From Adiantum capillus-veneris (Eukaryota > Streptophyta > Polypodiopsida > Polypodiales > Pteridaceae): 64,000 nucleotides of DNA. Below the pieces are notes generated by a model, which was not told the origin of the DNA, made no database searches, and was given only the letters and a program-made list of their open reading frames with translations. Position 1 is the stretch's first letter; each line of letters opens with the position of its first letter. The stretch is taken from assembly GCA_014529385.2 (NCBI GenBank), contig CM043942.1, positions 108,375,141 to 108,439,140 of the forward strand, given 5' to 3'. Shown here one piece after another: positions 1-11,604 of the stretch. Position numbers and translations under genes: made by a program.

Positions 1-19
1 ACATGAGAAGGAGATTAAG

Positions 20-1782
20 GTGCCTGAAGTAAAGACCCTACCATTGCCACCACCTAAAAGTATTCCTAATGCTTTTACCTTGTTCTTTGATGGAGCTTTT
101 CGACGAGCCACAAGAAAAGCAGGGGGAGGGCTAGTATTGCTCAACCCAAGTGGGGAGGTGGTCATGAAAGAGAAGGTCAATCTACCAGGTTCAACTAGCA
201 ACAATGAAGTAGAATACGACACACTACTTCATGGTTTAAAGATATGCATGGGCCAAGGTATACAACGTCTCATGGTAAAAGGGGATGCACTTCTCATTGT
301 GAAGCAAATTTTATGCATTTGGGAATGCAAGAATGAAAGCTTAAGGACAAAAGTTCATGCCATTCGTAGATTGTTTAATCAATTTGAAGAAGTGCAACTA
401 TATCATATTCCTAGGAAACAGAATGAAGATGCCGATTTACTTGTACAACAAGCAGTTACATGTGTTGAGAAAGAAGTGCAGGTCATCATGGTGGCAGCAA
501 CTATCAAGCAACTGAGATACCAAGGATTGGAGTCATTGACTCCCATTATTAGCTACATTTTGGAGGGTGAGTTTCCACAAGACTTCACGAAGGCTCAGAA
601 GAGGAGACTCATGAAAAAGGCAAGCGCGTATCTCTTTCTAGAAGGATCCCTTTATCAAAGAGGGAAGGATCAAGTGTGCAGAAGAGTACCAACTATTGAG
701 GAAATCCCAGCCATTCTAAAAGGTTTGCATGAGGAAGTGTGTGGTGGTCATTTTGCACAGGAACTCACTGCAAAAAAGATTTTTCTTGCCGGATATGTTT
801 GGCCAAGCTTGCACATTGATGTTCAACATTGGTGTAAAAGCTGTCACAACTGTCAGATTAATGGAAACAAGCGTCTGTTACATGGTCCATGTCAGTTAGT
901 CCTTGCAAATGGTCCATTTGAAAAATGGGGCATTGATGCTATGGGTCCATTGCCCAGGACTAAAAATGGGAAATCGTATATCTTGGTGGCCATAGACTAC
1001 ATGACGAGATGGGTAGAAGCACAAGTGTGGCAAAGGTAAATGAGAGGACAGTGAGCAAATTTGTCTACACTCACATTTGTTGTAGATTTGGCACACCTTT
1101 GGAGATTGTTTCTGATAATGGTCCAGGGTTTAGAAAGGGCTTGCTCACAGAAGTCTGTGAAGAACTTCACATTCTACATCGTCATAGTACACCCTACTAT
1201 CCCCAATCCAATGGTCTGGTAGAAAAAGCTAATGGTGTCATTGCAGGCATCATTAGAAAGATGGTGAGAAACAAGACAAAGTTGTGGGATGACTTCTTGG
1301 ATGGTGCCTTGTGGGCGTATCAAACCACATATAGGGAAGCCACGGAGTTCACACCATTTCACTTGGTCTATAGTCAAGAGGCTTTACAACCAATTGATCT
1401 CAACATTCCAACAATGCGACTTCATGGCAAAGAAACACAAGATGATCAAGAAGCATGGATGGATTGACTTCTTACCTTAGCTGAGCTTGAGTGGAAAAGA
1501 GAAGCAGCATACGAGTGCTACAAGAGGAAAGCCACAGAGACGAAGGAAAAGCTTGACAAGAAACTGAAGGACAAAGGCATCAATGAAGGAGATCTTGTGC
1601 TAAGGTATGACAATCGACTCGATAATCATTTTGATGCCAAATTTGAAACTAGATGGCAGGGGCCATACATAGTTAAGAAGGCTTTCAATTCAAGTTACTA
1701 TCAACTTATGGACTTGAATGGGAAAGAGCACTCCAGGAAGGTAAATGGGTATCGCTTGAAGCCTTATTTGGCAAAAATCTAA
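20..1782 (+). pseudogene. Ty3/gypsy pol remnant: RNase H plus integrase
   Basis: The 3' part of a retrotransposon polyprotein. The first frame (20-1039) holds an RNase H domain (FFDGAF near the start, NNEVEYD, then a VKGDALL-like third acidic site) of the extra RNase H type known from Tat-lineage gypsy elements. It continues into an integrase zinc-binding region (H-x3-H then C-x2-C, about 735-860) and the integrase core, whose acidic positions fall in GIDAMGP, SDNGPGF and LVEKANG. The frame shifts by one base near 1018-1030 into 1009-1467, and an in-frame TGA lies at 1465-1467 before the C-terminal part (to 1782). No LTR or polypurine tract follows; the next gene fragment starts within about 40 bp. 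Lineage is inferred; the domains are seen. Confidence 0.85.
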
Positions 1783-1823
1783 GCTAAATTATTTTTTAAT
1801 CTAAACACTTTTAACATTGACAG

Positions 1824-4018
1824 GTTTCGGAGGTCAGTATCTATTTTACGTAGAGGGGTTGACAAAGAATCTTTTGGCATTGATGCACTCCTAAAACTGA
1901 AGAGAGACTGCACATATGAGTTTTTCCATGGAAGCTGGTTTCCTGGTCAAGGTATGGAGGGGGAGAAATGTTATGTCTTCAAAATGTCCACAATTGGTCT
2001 GGCATCCGGTGTGGACCTAGTCAACAGAATGAGACAAGATCGGGATGGTGATCTTCGACGTGCGTGGATCTAGTTTGATCACACCAGACATGTTAACGAT
2101 TGGGTGACTATGGCCTGTCATGTCTATGATCCAAGGTACATGGCCTATCTTAAGAGCTTTGTGGCTTTCCATTTACTCTCTCTAAAACAATTTGTTTGCA
2201 GCATGCAGGACCTTTTGACTATTGCAACTTGTGAAATGAAACAGGAAGACATGGAAACACAATGTTTGTTTTGGGAGTGCCTTAATGATGTAATGATATC
2301 ATGTGGGTGTGACAAAGCAAATTTCTTTGGCTACATGGTCGATGAAGCTTAAGCAAATTGGAATACAGTTCGAATTGTTTTCAATGGAGATGACAAGACC
2401 AATACAATGAGCGGCCGAGAGCGTTCTTGTCTTTTCCATTGGAATCAAAGCTTGAATCAACACACAATGAAGTATGTGGTGCAAGCTTCTCAACACACAC
2501 ACAAAGAAATGTGTGAGAAGTGGAGGCAAGCACCAACAAAAGAGGCTGCAACAGTAGAGGATCGTCTGATACGCCAATGGTGGCATAACGGTCATTGCAT
2601 AGACCGTAACATTCCATACATGGATTCATGGCTTAGTTGGTGGGAAATTCATATTGCACATTGGGGTGGCATTATGACATGCGTAGAAAGTAGCTCCGAG
2701 AGCAAGCATGGTAGCTGGTTAGCAAGGGAGGGTTTTCGTAAACGCATATCATTATATGATGCATGTACAACCGACCTTGCAAATTTCATCTTATAGAGCA
2801 CAAAGGCCATTTCATACAACCATGGAAAACACATTGGGAAGGGTCCATCAATACAAAAGCTTACAGAACGCCATGAAAAACGTCCTAGCCAAGTGATTAG
2901 AGTAGTGAATACGGCTACTGAGGGCACTCCAATGTATAAACAACCAACTCCATTAACAGGAGATAAGGAGACATCAAGGAAAAAACGGAAGCCAAATGAG
3001 GTTATCAACGTGGAAGATGATGCATCACATAGGCCTGAGTACAACTCGGTCTCCAAACATCTCAAGAAGTGTGGAAGACCACGTAAGATCAACTTTGCAG
3101 AAGAAGGGATATCAAACCCCAAAACGAAGTATAGGTTCTGGTGGGAATTATGTAGTTGAGCGCAAGGTCAATGAGGCAATGTGGGCCATACATCGAACCC
3201 CACAAGGTAGTAGGGTCACATGTTGAGGCACACCAAGAGGCGGACGCAGGTGTGGATGCAGTATAGCAGGTTCTAGCCTTGGTATACCAGCCCCATCGTT
3301 TGAAGGATATCGAAAACATCCAAATGGTGTGGTGAGTCAATGGTTTTGGTTTTGTCCGGATCATGTCTTGCATTGTCATATAGTAGACCAGAACATTGAG
3401 CCGCAGCCTCTTCATCCACCATACACTTGGTCCGTGCATGTGGGCACCAACCTATTGGAGGATGAGGTGCAAATATTGCATGAAGGGGGGTATCAAGTGG
3501 AGCTAAGCAAAGAAGGAGTATCTAACATAACGCCAGTTGCTCAAGAACAAAATATGACAAACTCTCCTTTCAAGTCAAAAGATGCATCCACTCGTGAGGG
3601 TAGTGCAAGAGCCACAGTGCGAGATGGTCTACGTGTACGATATCGGACTTCCATTTCTAAGGATGCTGCTCGCAAGATCAGTCTAGCACTAGCCCTGCGA
3701 GCGAAGGTCGTAGAAGAGATATGTGCAACAGATGGTGTTAGTGAGGTCTTCAAACTAGAGACGAACAGTGAATATGGTCATGTCGGGATGTACAAAGTTT
3801 GTATTAGCAACCAACCATCGTGCACATGCCCAAACTTCAGGGAACGGGTGTCAAAGCAAAAACCATATCTTGCATGTAAACATTTGTATTTTATTTATCT
3901 GCGTGTGCTAGGGCTAAGACAAAATGAGAACATGTTTATCCATCAACCAATCCTGGCAGATGGTTATATCTTCAGGGCACTGAGTCGAAGCCGGACTTAT
4001 CCAGGCATGGATGCATAG
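1824..4018 (+). pseudogene. MULE-like transposase with SWIM zinc finger, degraded
   Basis: A broken gene readable in one frame from a possible acceptor AG at 1822-1823 to about 3120, then in the next frame to 4018. Stops lie at 2071 (TAG), 2350 (TAA), 2794 (TAG) and 3224 (TGA), with a frameshift near 3120-3140. It has an acidic site in MVDEA followed by RERSCLFHW, which resembles the second half of Mutator-like transposase cores, and a later WWEIHIAHWGG block. The last part carries a SWIM finger (C-x-C, 15 residues, C-x-H, about 3821-3883). A 66-bp GT-AG intron is possible at 2136-2201. The SWIM finger is clear; the MULE-type assignment comes from memory of related plant proteins and is less certain. 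An alternative is a domesticated transposase-derived gene. Confidence 0.65.
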
Positions 4019-4166
4019 CATTTGACAATGCTCACTTCTTCTTAGTATGCTTTACCTAAACAATTGTACCACTTTGTAATTTTATCTTAGGATGGTCACA
4101 TTCGGATACATTCATTTGCAACTTTTTTTCATATTTGAGTACTGGTTGTTTATGTGTCAAATCGTG

Positions 4167-4202
4167 TATAAAATAATATAATATTACCACAGTGGCTATA
4201 AA
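4167..4202 (+). promoter_or_regulatory. two TATA-like boxes upstream of the small gene at 4272
   Basis: TATAAAAT at 4167 and TATAAATT at 4197 lie about 105 and 75 bp before the ATG at 4272. The spacing suits a plant core promoter with a short leader. The region is AT-rich, so chance occurrence is possible. Confidence 0.35.
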
Positions 4203-4271
4203 TTGCCATAGCTTAAGTTATTTTTGTGAAAGCGTCCACTAGCTTCCTAGCACACCTCTCCTTCTTTCACG

Positions 4272-4577
4272 ATGTCCGACGATCTTGTGAGTAAAATAAA
4301 GTCTGCGTGGGATGCCATGGAAGCCATTCCAAACGGAGAGGCATTGTATGGAGCCGACTGGTTTCATCAGGCTCTCAAGGCAACCATCAACGTGTATCGC
4401 CTCTATCAATGCCGCAAGGAACTCAATATGCGGAGCTTAATCAATTTGAACGAGATGGGACAACTAGCAAAGGAGGATGAGGAGGAAATGAGGCAGCAGC
4501 TAAGCAACATGGTGAATCTTAATATGCCAATTGAAGGGAGCACATCAACTACTAAAACCGGGCCTTCCAGAAGATGA
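4272..4577 (+). CDS. small acidic helical protein, unknown function
   Basis: An intact 101-residue frame beginning MSDDLVSKIK and ending in a Ser/Thr-rich basic tail (TKTGPSRR). The middle is rich in Glu, Gln, Leu and Met (EDEEEMRQQL) and looks helical; there is no signal peptide or membrane segment. TATA-like boxes precede it by 75-105 bp and AATAAA follows at 4606, so it could be a real short transcription unit. It lies 250 bp after the SWIM transposase remnant on the same strand and may be a second gene of that transposon, or a host gene. I do not recognise the family. Confidence 0.4.
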   Translation: MSDDLVSKIKSAWDAMEAIPNGEALYGADWFHQALKATINVYRLYQCRKELNMRSLINLNEMGQLAKEDEEEMRQQLSNMVNLNMPIEGSTSTTKTGPSRR

Positions 4578-4605
4578 ACACTTCTTTTTTATGTAATGCA
4601 AGTTT

Positions 4606-4611
4606 AATAAA
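4606..4611 (+). terminator. possible poly(A) signal of the 4272-4577 gene
   Basis: AATAAA lies 29 bp after the stop codon, in a T-rich stretch. Position and sequence fit a plant near-upstream element. Confidence 0.35.
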
Positions 4612-4706
4612 ATGTAACTTTTTTATCATTAATGGGAGTTCTTGTTTTAAGTACCCTTGACTATATTGTTTTTGAGACAATTTGTCTAGCTTCCATACCT
4701 TTGACT

Positions 4707-4708
<2 letters not shown>

Positions 4709-4773
<65 letters not shown>
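4709..4773 (+). repeat. CT microsatellite
   Basis: An almost pure CT dinucleotide run of about 60 bases. The opposite strand gives an Arg-Glu repeat frame with no biological meaning. Confidence 0.95.
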
Positions 4774-4896
4774 AAAGAGAGAGATAGAGATAGTCCACAA
4801 AGAGGAAGAGAGAATCTTTTAGGAATTTGCTCACCTGATTCCTAAAAAGCGCTCGCCGGAAACTACTTGCCTAGAAATATCCCCCGAAAAGTATAA

Positions 4897-5097
4897 ATGT
4901 TAGGTGCTCGTCAAATGCTATTCCAATCTGTGACTAAAGAAGATGATTTAGAAGCCACTGATCTAGAGCTTAACCATTTTCTTGAGGAAATGATGCCCCT
5001 TATTCAGAATAAGGGATTCAAAAGTATTGTGTCAAATGAAAAAGCTAAACACGGTCAAGTTGTTCGTTATGGATATTACAATACACTATTGCTATAG
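4897..5097 (+). CDS. short open frame of unknown nature
   Basis: A 66-residue frame (MLGARQMLFQ...) with an acidic middle (KEDDLEATDLELN). No motif is recognised. It sits between a microsatellite and the left LTR of a gypsy element and may be a fragment of a gene into which that element inserted. There is little reason to think it is translated. Confidence 0.15.
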   Translation: MLGARQMLFQSVTKEDDLEATDLELNHFLEEMMPLIQNKGFKSIVSNEKAKHGQVVRYGYYNTLLL

Positions 5098-5171
5098 AAA
5101 CGGTGTGTTTTTCCCTTCTTTTATGGAAGCTGTTTTCTAGGCCAGGGTGGGCCTAATGAACAATGCTACGT

Positions 5172-7147
5172 TGTCAAGAAGTTGGCGGTCTTGCCAGGAA
5201 GGCACCGGGCCTCTTGCTGTGAGAGTTTGTGAGGAAGCTCAAGGGTTATGAGAAGGAGCTAAGATCTAGATAACATAGCTTCTAGAGCTAAAGAAGAAAT
5301 GTAGCCAAAGAAGCCGCTCACTTTCCCTTACAAACACACACGTGCTGGAGAGAACTCATGAAAGATAGTCAAAACAAAACGAAAATAAAAACATCGAGAT
5401 TACGATCATATCGTATCATGGGTAGGATAAAAGGGTTAATGGATGAGTTAATGATATTTAATTATTGTTATCCAAATAATCTACGGATTGCTCTTTGGAA
5501 CTGTAGCTTTGTGCTTACTATAATGTATATGTTGTGTCTAGCGATTGGGATTAGTTGTGAGTACAAATCCTCTTGATTCATAATAAAATAACCACATTCA
5601 CATCAAAGAGAAGTTATAGCCAATAGTAGGTAGTATGATGGTATCTGGTGAGAGAAGTATTTCGCTGAGCCTTTCAGGACCAAATAGAAACACTATGCGT
5701 TGCTGAAAGTGAATCTTTCAACTAATCCGAATGTTGACCCTAATAGATTGCACAGAATGGAAATGAAAGAAATTGCCTCTATGTGCATTATGTTTATTCA
5801 TCAATGATATACTTAGTATGTTCAAAGATAAAGGTGTGAAAGAAGTGAAAGGAGAAGAAGAAGAGAGTTTCTCTCCCAAGCCCTATTGTTGCCCTTAGGC
5901 AATAAGGATACTGTGGGGAGAGAAGTACTTGTAGAAAGGAGATTCTAGAGTTTGTGGAAGATAATGAGAACCTTAAGAGGGAGAGATGCTTGTGAAAGAT
6001 GAAGATATGGTTACTAACCTTGTGCACATAATTGTTTCCAGCAAGAAGGTTGTGCCCGTTACATTGACAAGATTGATGCTTGATTACATGAGAGCAATCG
6101 TCACCACCTTAATGAAGAGGGAAGATGAGGCAAGACTTCAGCCTTTCTTCAAGGGAAAGTATGGCACTAAGATGAGTGTGTCACTATGGAATGAGCTATT
6201 CTCACTCACTCATAAATTGCCCCCAATGAAGAGAAGGTTGGCCTTTTTATAGGTGAGGGAGCCATGTTTTATGTAATCACTTGATTAGGCTAAAGAATTA
6301 GCCCAAATCAAATGTTCTTTGGATATTTCTTAAAATGGGCAATATTAGGACTCAAAATATCATGAAATTCAGCATTTTTGGTCGTTGAGGCTCCATGTGG
6401 GTGTATGATGTATGTGGGCCCCACCTAGGCATCTTCTGTGTGGCTCCAGCAGGGGGTCCCAACTTGTGTGTTTTGTCCTTCAAGGCATCCTTTAGGTGTA
6501 TCATTCACATGATTGTGTCTTTTATCCTCCAAATATCTTATTTTATGGAAAAGGACCAAGATTACCTCTTTTCACTTGATTCACCTGTTTACCATCTCTT
6601 CTTGGAGTATAGTTGTGAGAGGATTTTTCAACATTTTCCCTGTAACTCGGATTGACATGCTTCAAAAAGAAAAATTGGCCTAATAAAAGAGCTTGACTTG
6701 GTTTTGGACTTTTCTCCACACCCTTAGGTCGGGATTTTCAAATTGGGATGGCCAAGAAGCTTTGGATCTTCCTTTTCATAAAGTCTTCTAGTAGGCCCTT
6801 CCCTCTTGTATGTATCCAAGAAGGTATGCATTATTGAAGGGTTATATTATTAAATAAATGTGAAAAGAAGAAAATAATTTATATATGGTAGGGTATAGCT
6901 GAGATATTAGAAGAAATATACAAATGCTTTTCCCCCAGACAAAAAGAGGCACAATCATTGATACTTCTCTTGTAGTACTTTCTAATAGTAATGTACATTT
7001 ATATTACTTCAAAGGTAAATACTAAGGCATGGTAGAAAGATTTTATTTATGCATATGAGTATTATATGAAGTATATTTATGCGTCAAAAAGTCACAAGAT
7101 AAATCGTTTAATGTCCGTTCCCACAATATACGTGCCACAGCACGACA
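5172..7147 (-). repeat. 3' LTR of gypsy-B (complete, about 1976 bp)
   Basis: The repeat opens with TGTCAAG and closes with GCACGACA, so it has the TG...CA ends and a 4-bp TGTC/GACA inverted terminus. The first 1.24 kb matches 13144-14385 at roughly 97% by eye. The right end is set by the adjoining polypurine tract. Short open frames inside it occur in both LTRs and are not genes. Confidence 0.85.
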
Positions 7148-7160
7148 TCCACCCCCTCTA
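7148..7160 (-). other. polypurine tract of gypsy-B
   Basis: On minus the sequence reads AGAGGGGGTGGA directly before the LTR start TGTCGTGC. This is where plus-strand DNA synthesis primes in LTR elements, and it defines the inner edge of the left LTR. Confidence 0.7.
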
Positions 7161-7432
7161 AACCTACACATCCTCCGGTATGTGCCACATTGTCTCTTTG
7201 TAAGATCAACCCTCTTGTACATCTTCCTTGCTTTCTTCTTCACTAGATGATTCTAGAGCTTCATGTTCACTTTGATCTTCACTTATGTTTTTCTCTTCTT
7301 CCTAATCAACATCTTCTAGATCATTGTCTCCTCTTCTCTTAAACATTTTGATCCTTTTTCCCACAATGGGAATCTTTACTTTTGTACCATCTAGTTCAGA
7401 CAAGCTGTAAGTAGCATTTTCATACACATGCT

Positions 7433-8410
7433 TTACAACATACGGTCCGAACCATCTTTTTGAGAACTTACGCATGACTGTGTGCTGGTTATCAGGCTAC
7501 TATCATACACTAAAACCCACTCACCTTTGTCAATTGCTTTGCTCCTATGTCGATGTCGCTTATCAAAGTAGTCCTTGTTTTCCAACCTTGCATTTTTGAG
7601 TCGTTCTTTTGCAGCTTCAATATCTCCAGGTCTTCTCTCTAGTTGCCTTATATGCAGTGCAAGGAGATCTTCCCTGCTAAGCCCCTCTTGCCAAGGTAGT
7701 ACATTCCATGTGGGAATTGTATCTTCAATCGGCCTCACTGGATTTTGACCATACATTAGCTCCACAGGCATATAGCCAATAACTGAGCTATGTGTTGTAC
7801 GATCAGCCCATAAAGCATATGGTAACAGTTTTGGCCACTCACCAACTCTTCCTTCACAAGCCTTGGCCAAAGCTTTGATGATAGGAGGATGCCCTCTTTC
7901 ACTCTTTCCATTGCCTTCAGGGTTGTAAGCTGTAGTAAGAGAAAGCTTGATTCGTAATCTAGAAAAGAACTCCCTTGCTTATTCGGCATCCAGTTCACCT
8001 CTATTTGCAGTGATTTTTCCCACACAACCATAACGACAAATCACCTCATCAAGAAGGAATTTGCACACAGCTTCTGTGGTTTTATCTCTTAATGCTCTTC
8101 CTTCAACCTGGTTAGTTAGGTCCTCTTGTGCAAGAACCAAGTATCTCATCTTCCAGAGTCCTAAAGGCATTATGACTAGATCCACGACCCATTTTAGTGC
8201 ATGGCTAGTGGATATGTAGGGTGCGGGTGCAATCCATCACAATGTCGGATATTTGAATACATTTGACAAGTTACACACGACTCTACAAACTGAGATATAT
8301 CTTTATACATACCCTTCCACCAGTATTTTTATTTCAACTTGGAGAAGGTTGCCCACACACCTCTGTGTCCAGCCCATAGACTCTCATGAAACTCTTGCAT
8401 GAGCTTTACT
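7433..8410 (-). pseudogene. gypsy-B integrase, degraded
   Basis: The zinc-binding part is readable around 8400-8250 (FHESLWAGHRG then C-x2-C), and core fragments occupy 8185-7433. The second catalytic Asp site reads ITANRGELD, that is Asp to Asn, while the third acidic site (NPEGNGKSER) survives. A TAA at 7979-7981 splits the core in an otherwise continuous frame. The C-terminal part (DYFDKRHRHR...) resembles the usual post-core region. No chromodomain is visible before the end at 7433. Confidence 0.8.
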
Positions 8411-9219
8411 TAAGTCTCTTTTTTATATATAACCTGTTGTGGTGTAGCACCCTTTTGTTTAGGATGCTTCCACAAGTAACCATCCCTCAAAAAGTACCCA
8501 TATGATTTCGTGCGTATCCTCTTGAATTCTTGTTCAAACCAATCATCCTGTTTTGTTAGAGTACTCAAGTAGCTTCCAATAAGAAGCCAATCACCTTCAT
8601 AAAGATCTTTCAAGAACAATTCAAGTGAATTAGTCATGCAGACATTGTTACCTTTGACATGAGAGATAGAATAGAACTTTGTGCCTACGTCATCTCCCTC
8701 ATCAATCATTCGTGACTCATCTTCATACCTTGCCCTTGATAGCATATCTGCCACTGTATTGCCTTTACCAGCAATGTGCTTAAACTCAGGATTTAAGGAC
8801 TTAATGTAGTCAATCCACCGCAACATAGCAATGTCTGGTGTTGAGCAGCTTGTAATCATCCCAAGAACTAGTAGACAATCTGTTTCTACAACCGCACATG
8901 CACCAATTAGGTACTTTTTCCCATTTTTCAAGGCTGTAACCATACCCCATAGCTCTCTCTTTATTTGTGGATAGTTTCTTTGGCAAGCACTTAGTACCTT
9001 TGCTCCAAATCTTACCACATACCTGCGTCCTTCTTCGTCATCTTGCCCTATTGACCATCCAATCCCTGTAGGATTGGTGTCTATTGTCACAATTACTGGC
9101 CTTTGACACTCATAGTCTACCTTTCTCAAAGTTGGTGCTGATTGGAGCAACTCCTTTAGCTTTTTCATGGATTTTACATGTGCTTCTATCCATTTAAACT
9201 TTTGATTCTTTTTAAGCAA
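8410..9219 (-). pseudogene. gypsy-B RNase H and connection region
   Basis: A 269-residue frame. It starts in the connection after the polymerase (KFKWIEAHVKSMKKLKELL), continues into RNase H with VTIDTNPTGIGWS, the QIKRELWGM Glu site, ETDCLLVLG, and NTVADMLSRARY. It ends in the linker that leads to the integrase zinc region. The frame is open throughout, but it is out of frame with the reverse transcriptase block upstream, so a shift occurred near 9220-9240. Confidence 0.8.
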
Positions 9220-9236
9220 CTGATAAAGAGGATCAG

Positions 9237-10135
9237 CTATATGTGCATGATGTGGAATCCAAATAATATAGAAGACACATGCTCACAGAAACCTTCTACC
9301 TCAGTGATGCTAGTGCATGTTTCTTTCATTCTTTGGATGGCATCTACCTTTGTTGGACAAGGTTTCCTACCATATGGCCCGCACATGTGCCCCACAATGA
9401 GCACTTCATTGACACCAAACATAGAATTTTTCCCAGACAATGTAAGATTCACTTCTTCCAACCTAGACAAAATCTTATCACAATCATTTTTGTGATTTAC
9501 CACAAACCTGTGGCATCCCTTGAGATCCAAAGCTTCATCTTTGTCACTTTATTCACATCCTTTGATAGGCAAACCATCAATGAAAGGCATTGTGATTTGA
9601 GGAATAAAGTCACGTAAGACCTTATTCATCCCATTCATCAAATGTGCAACCGAGTTGGTTGCTCCCTGTGGCAAGATACACATCCTTACCAAACCCAAAG
9701 GTGTCCTCATGGTTGTCAAGTCTCTGCTTTCGATTGCAAGCTGAAATTGATCATACCCTGAGTAGAGATCCCCCATTGAGTAGATTTCCCTCCTTGCAAA
9801 CGCCTCTGCAAACTCATCCACAATTGGACTTGTACCTACATTTCTAATTGTCACCTTGTTCATTGGTTGCATATCTTGGATGAAGCGTAGAGAACCATTC
9901 TTCTTTGGAACTGTGAACCACCTGTTCGAGTATGGAGCACAAGAAGGCTCCAAGATTCCCATTTTGATTTTAGCTCTACTAACTTTGGCAAATGAGCCTT
10001 TGGAACCGAAATAGGCAGCAGATTCCAAGGCACATGAGGTATTGTGAAAATTACCATAGGAGCTATAATAGAAGGATCAACACATCCTATCTCATGTGGC
10101 TCAAATGCAAAAGCCTTACCATGCTTTGAAAGCAT
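9237..10135 (-). pseudogene. gypsy-B reverse transcriptase, degraded
   Basis: Pieces at 10135-9860, 10028-9549 and 9530-9237 give a polymerase domain: PYSNRWFTVPKKNGSLRFI, GDLYSGYDQF, RTPLGLVRMCILPQGATNS, then FIDGLPIKG where FIDD is expected, so the second catalytic Asp is Gly. The thumb (FGVNEVLIVGHMCGPYGRKP) follows after stops near 9549. There are two frameshifts (about 9900-10000 and 9240-9300). The domain is certain and the copy is inactive. Confidence 0.85.
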
Positions 10136-10186
10136 TTCTTTGAAGCACTTTGTCTCCTCCTGTGTTAGAAACTCCTCGCGACCAAT

Positions 10187-10938
10187 CTACAACTCTTGGA
10201 AAGACTCCTTTGTGAAGGTATGCCCAATCTTTTTAGGATTCCTCAAACTTGGTTGTAAAGAAGCCTGCTCAATCTTTTCCCTATTGTTGGGTGCTAAGGG
10301 TGAAGCTACTGGTTTCACCTTCTTTGCTACACTCTTGTATTTAGTTTCAACATGGACTTTTGGGCCAACTTTTTGGTTTTCTTTAAAGGCTTCTACTACT
10401 TGATACATTTCCATAGAGAAAACTTCCACAACTTCATTTTCAAGATGCAAACTAGACCCCATTATAGCATCAAGCTCACCCATAGTATGTACAAAATAAA
10501 CTTGTTCACACCAACCCAAAACATTTTCAGTAAGCTCTAGCAACCCACTCTTTTTCATGCCTATTTGTACATTATGCACATATTGCCTCTCACATTTCTT
10601 CAAATCTTCAAGTTTTGTAAAACATACTGATCCATTCCTTGTTACCAAGGAGCTCGTTGAAAAGGTTTCACCTATTTTTGGATCAGGTGAGACCCTTTTT
10701 CTTTCTGTACCACTGCAATCCCGCTTTACAATGGTACTTGGCCAAAACCCATCATTTCTCTATGATCATGAAACACTTTGCTCACCTTTGGTAGAGGATG
10801 TTCTCTGAGGTTGTCACGATTTCTTTCATGGCTTACACAAACTGTGAGAAATTGGACAGCTCGTTTACCATCTTTGCTACGTATCCTAACATATGATGAA
10901 CCATCATCCATTACCTTTGTTTCCATTCGAACTCCCAC
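10187..10938 (-). pseudogene. gypsy-B protease to reverse transcriptase linker
   Basis: Two frames (10938-10726 and 10648-10187) bridge protease and polymerase. The first (RMETKVMDDGSSYVRIRSKD) is the tail of the protease region; the second has no named domain. A one-base shift lies near 10650-10725, and a TAG at 10187-10189 separates it from the polymerase frame. Confidence 0.6.
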
Positions 10939-10980
10939 AGTGTAGGGTTTTCCAAGGATGAGATGATATGAAGATGTATC

Positions 10981-11604
10981 CTATACAAAGAAGTTATGGT
11001 CAATCTTTACATCACCTATTGTCACCTTCACACCTGGACATGCTGCATACAATTCACCGGATGAATTGTTTGCCACTTTCACCATCCAACCATGATCTGT
11101 GTCCATCAGCCATTTGCACTTGTTGTAGAGACTCTTTGAAATTATGTTTATGTCTGAACCATGGTCAATCAAGGCAACAAATGGCTCTTCAAGATCACCT
11201 ACCTTGACCAAAGTTTCTGTAGTAGCCCTTGCCCAGTGACTTCGTGAATAGTAACTCCTAGGAATAGCTTCAACTTCTTCATCATCATTTGAGAAATGCA
11301 CTTGCTTCACTCTCCCACTAGATTGGTAGCATCCTACCACAACTCCATCATCCTCCTTATTTTGCAACTGCATCCCTTGTGTCTTCAAGGTTTCTCCGTC
11401 AACTTGTGGACGAGCAACCTCAGCAAGAGTTTGCCTCTTTCTCTTGATGATGTCAATGATCTCCTCGTGGAATTCACGCTTTGCAATGCCAAGGACTTCT
11501 CCGAGAGTGAATTCAATCTTGCTATTCAAAATCCTTTCCTCCAAGACTTTCTTTAAATTTGTAGCAACCTTAATATCAGATTGTAGTTTATAAGTTGGGC
11601 CTTA
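10981..11604 (-). pseudogene. gypsy-B aspartic protease
   Basis: The active site reads ALIDHGSDINIIS, with His where Ser or Thr is usual (D-H-G-S). The downstream block TDHGWMVKVANNSSGEL...CPGVKVTIGDV is typical of this gypsy group, and I recall DHG-type sites in related elements, so this may be a clade trait and not damage. A TAG at 10981-10983 ends the piece before its natural continuation (DTSSYHLILGKPY), and a frameshift near 11600 separates it from gag. Confidence 0.75.

Noticed and set aside
1951-1975. Purine-rich GGTATGGAGGGGGAGAAATG followed by TG, resembling a polypurine tract and LTR start for the gypsy remnant
   Set aside because: The stretch lies within a continuous frame of the MULE-like gene (FFHGSWFPGQGMEGEKCYVF), and no matching LTR exists.
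5167-5171. TACGT as target duplication of gypsy-B
   Set aside because: The right LTR end is missing, so there is nothing to compare with.
5358-6252. Open frames at 5358-5576 and 5986-6252, with near-identical partners at 13330-13548 and 13959-14189
   Set aside because: They lie inside the paired gypsy-B LTRs and show no coding features; they are repeated because the LTRs are repeated.
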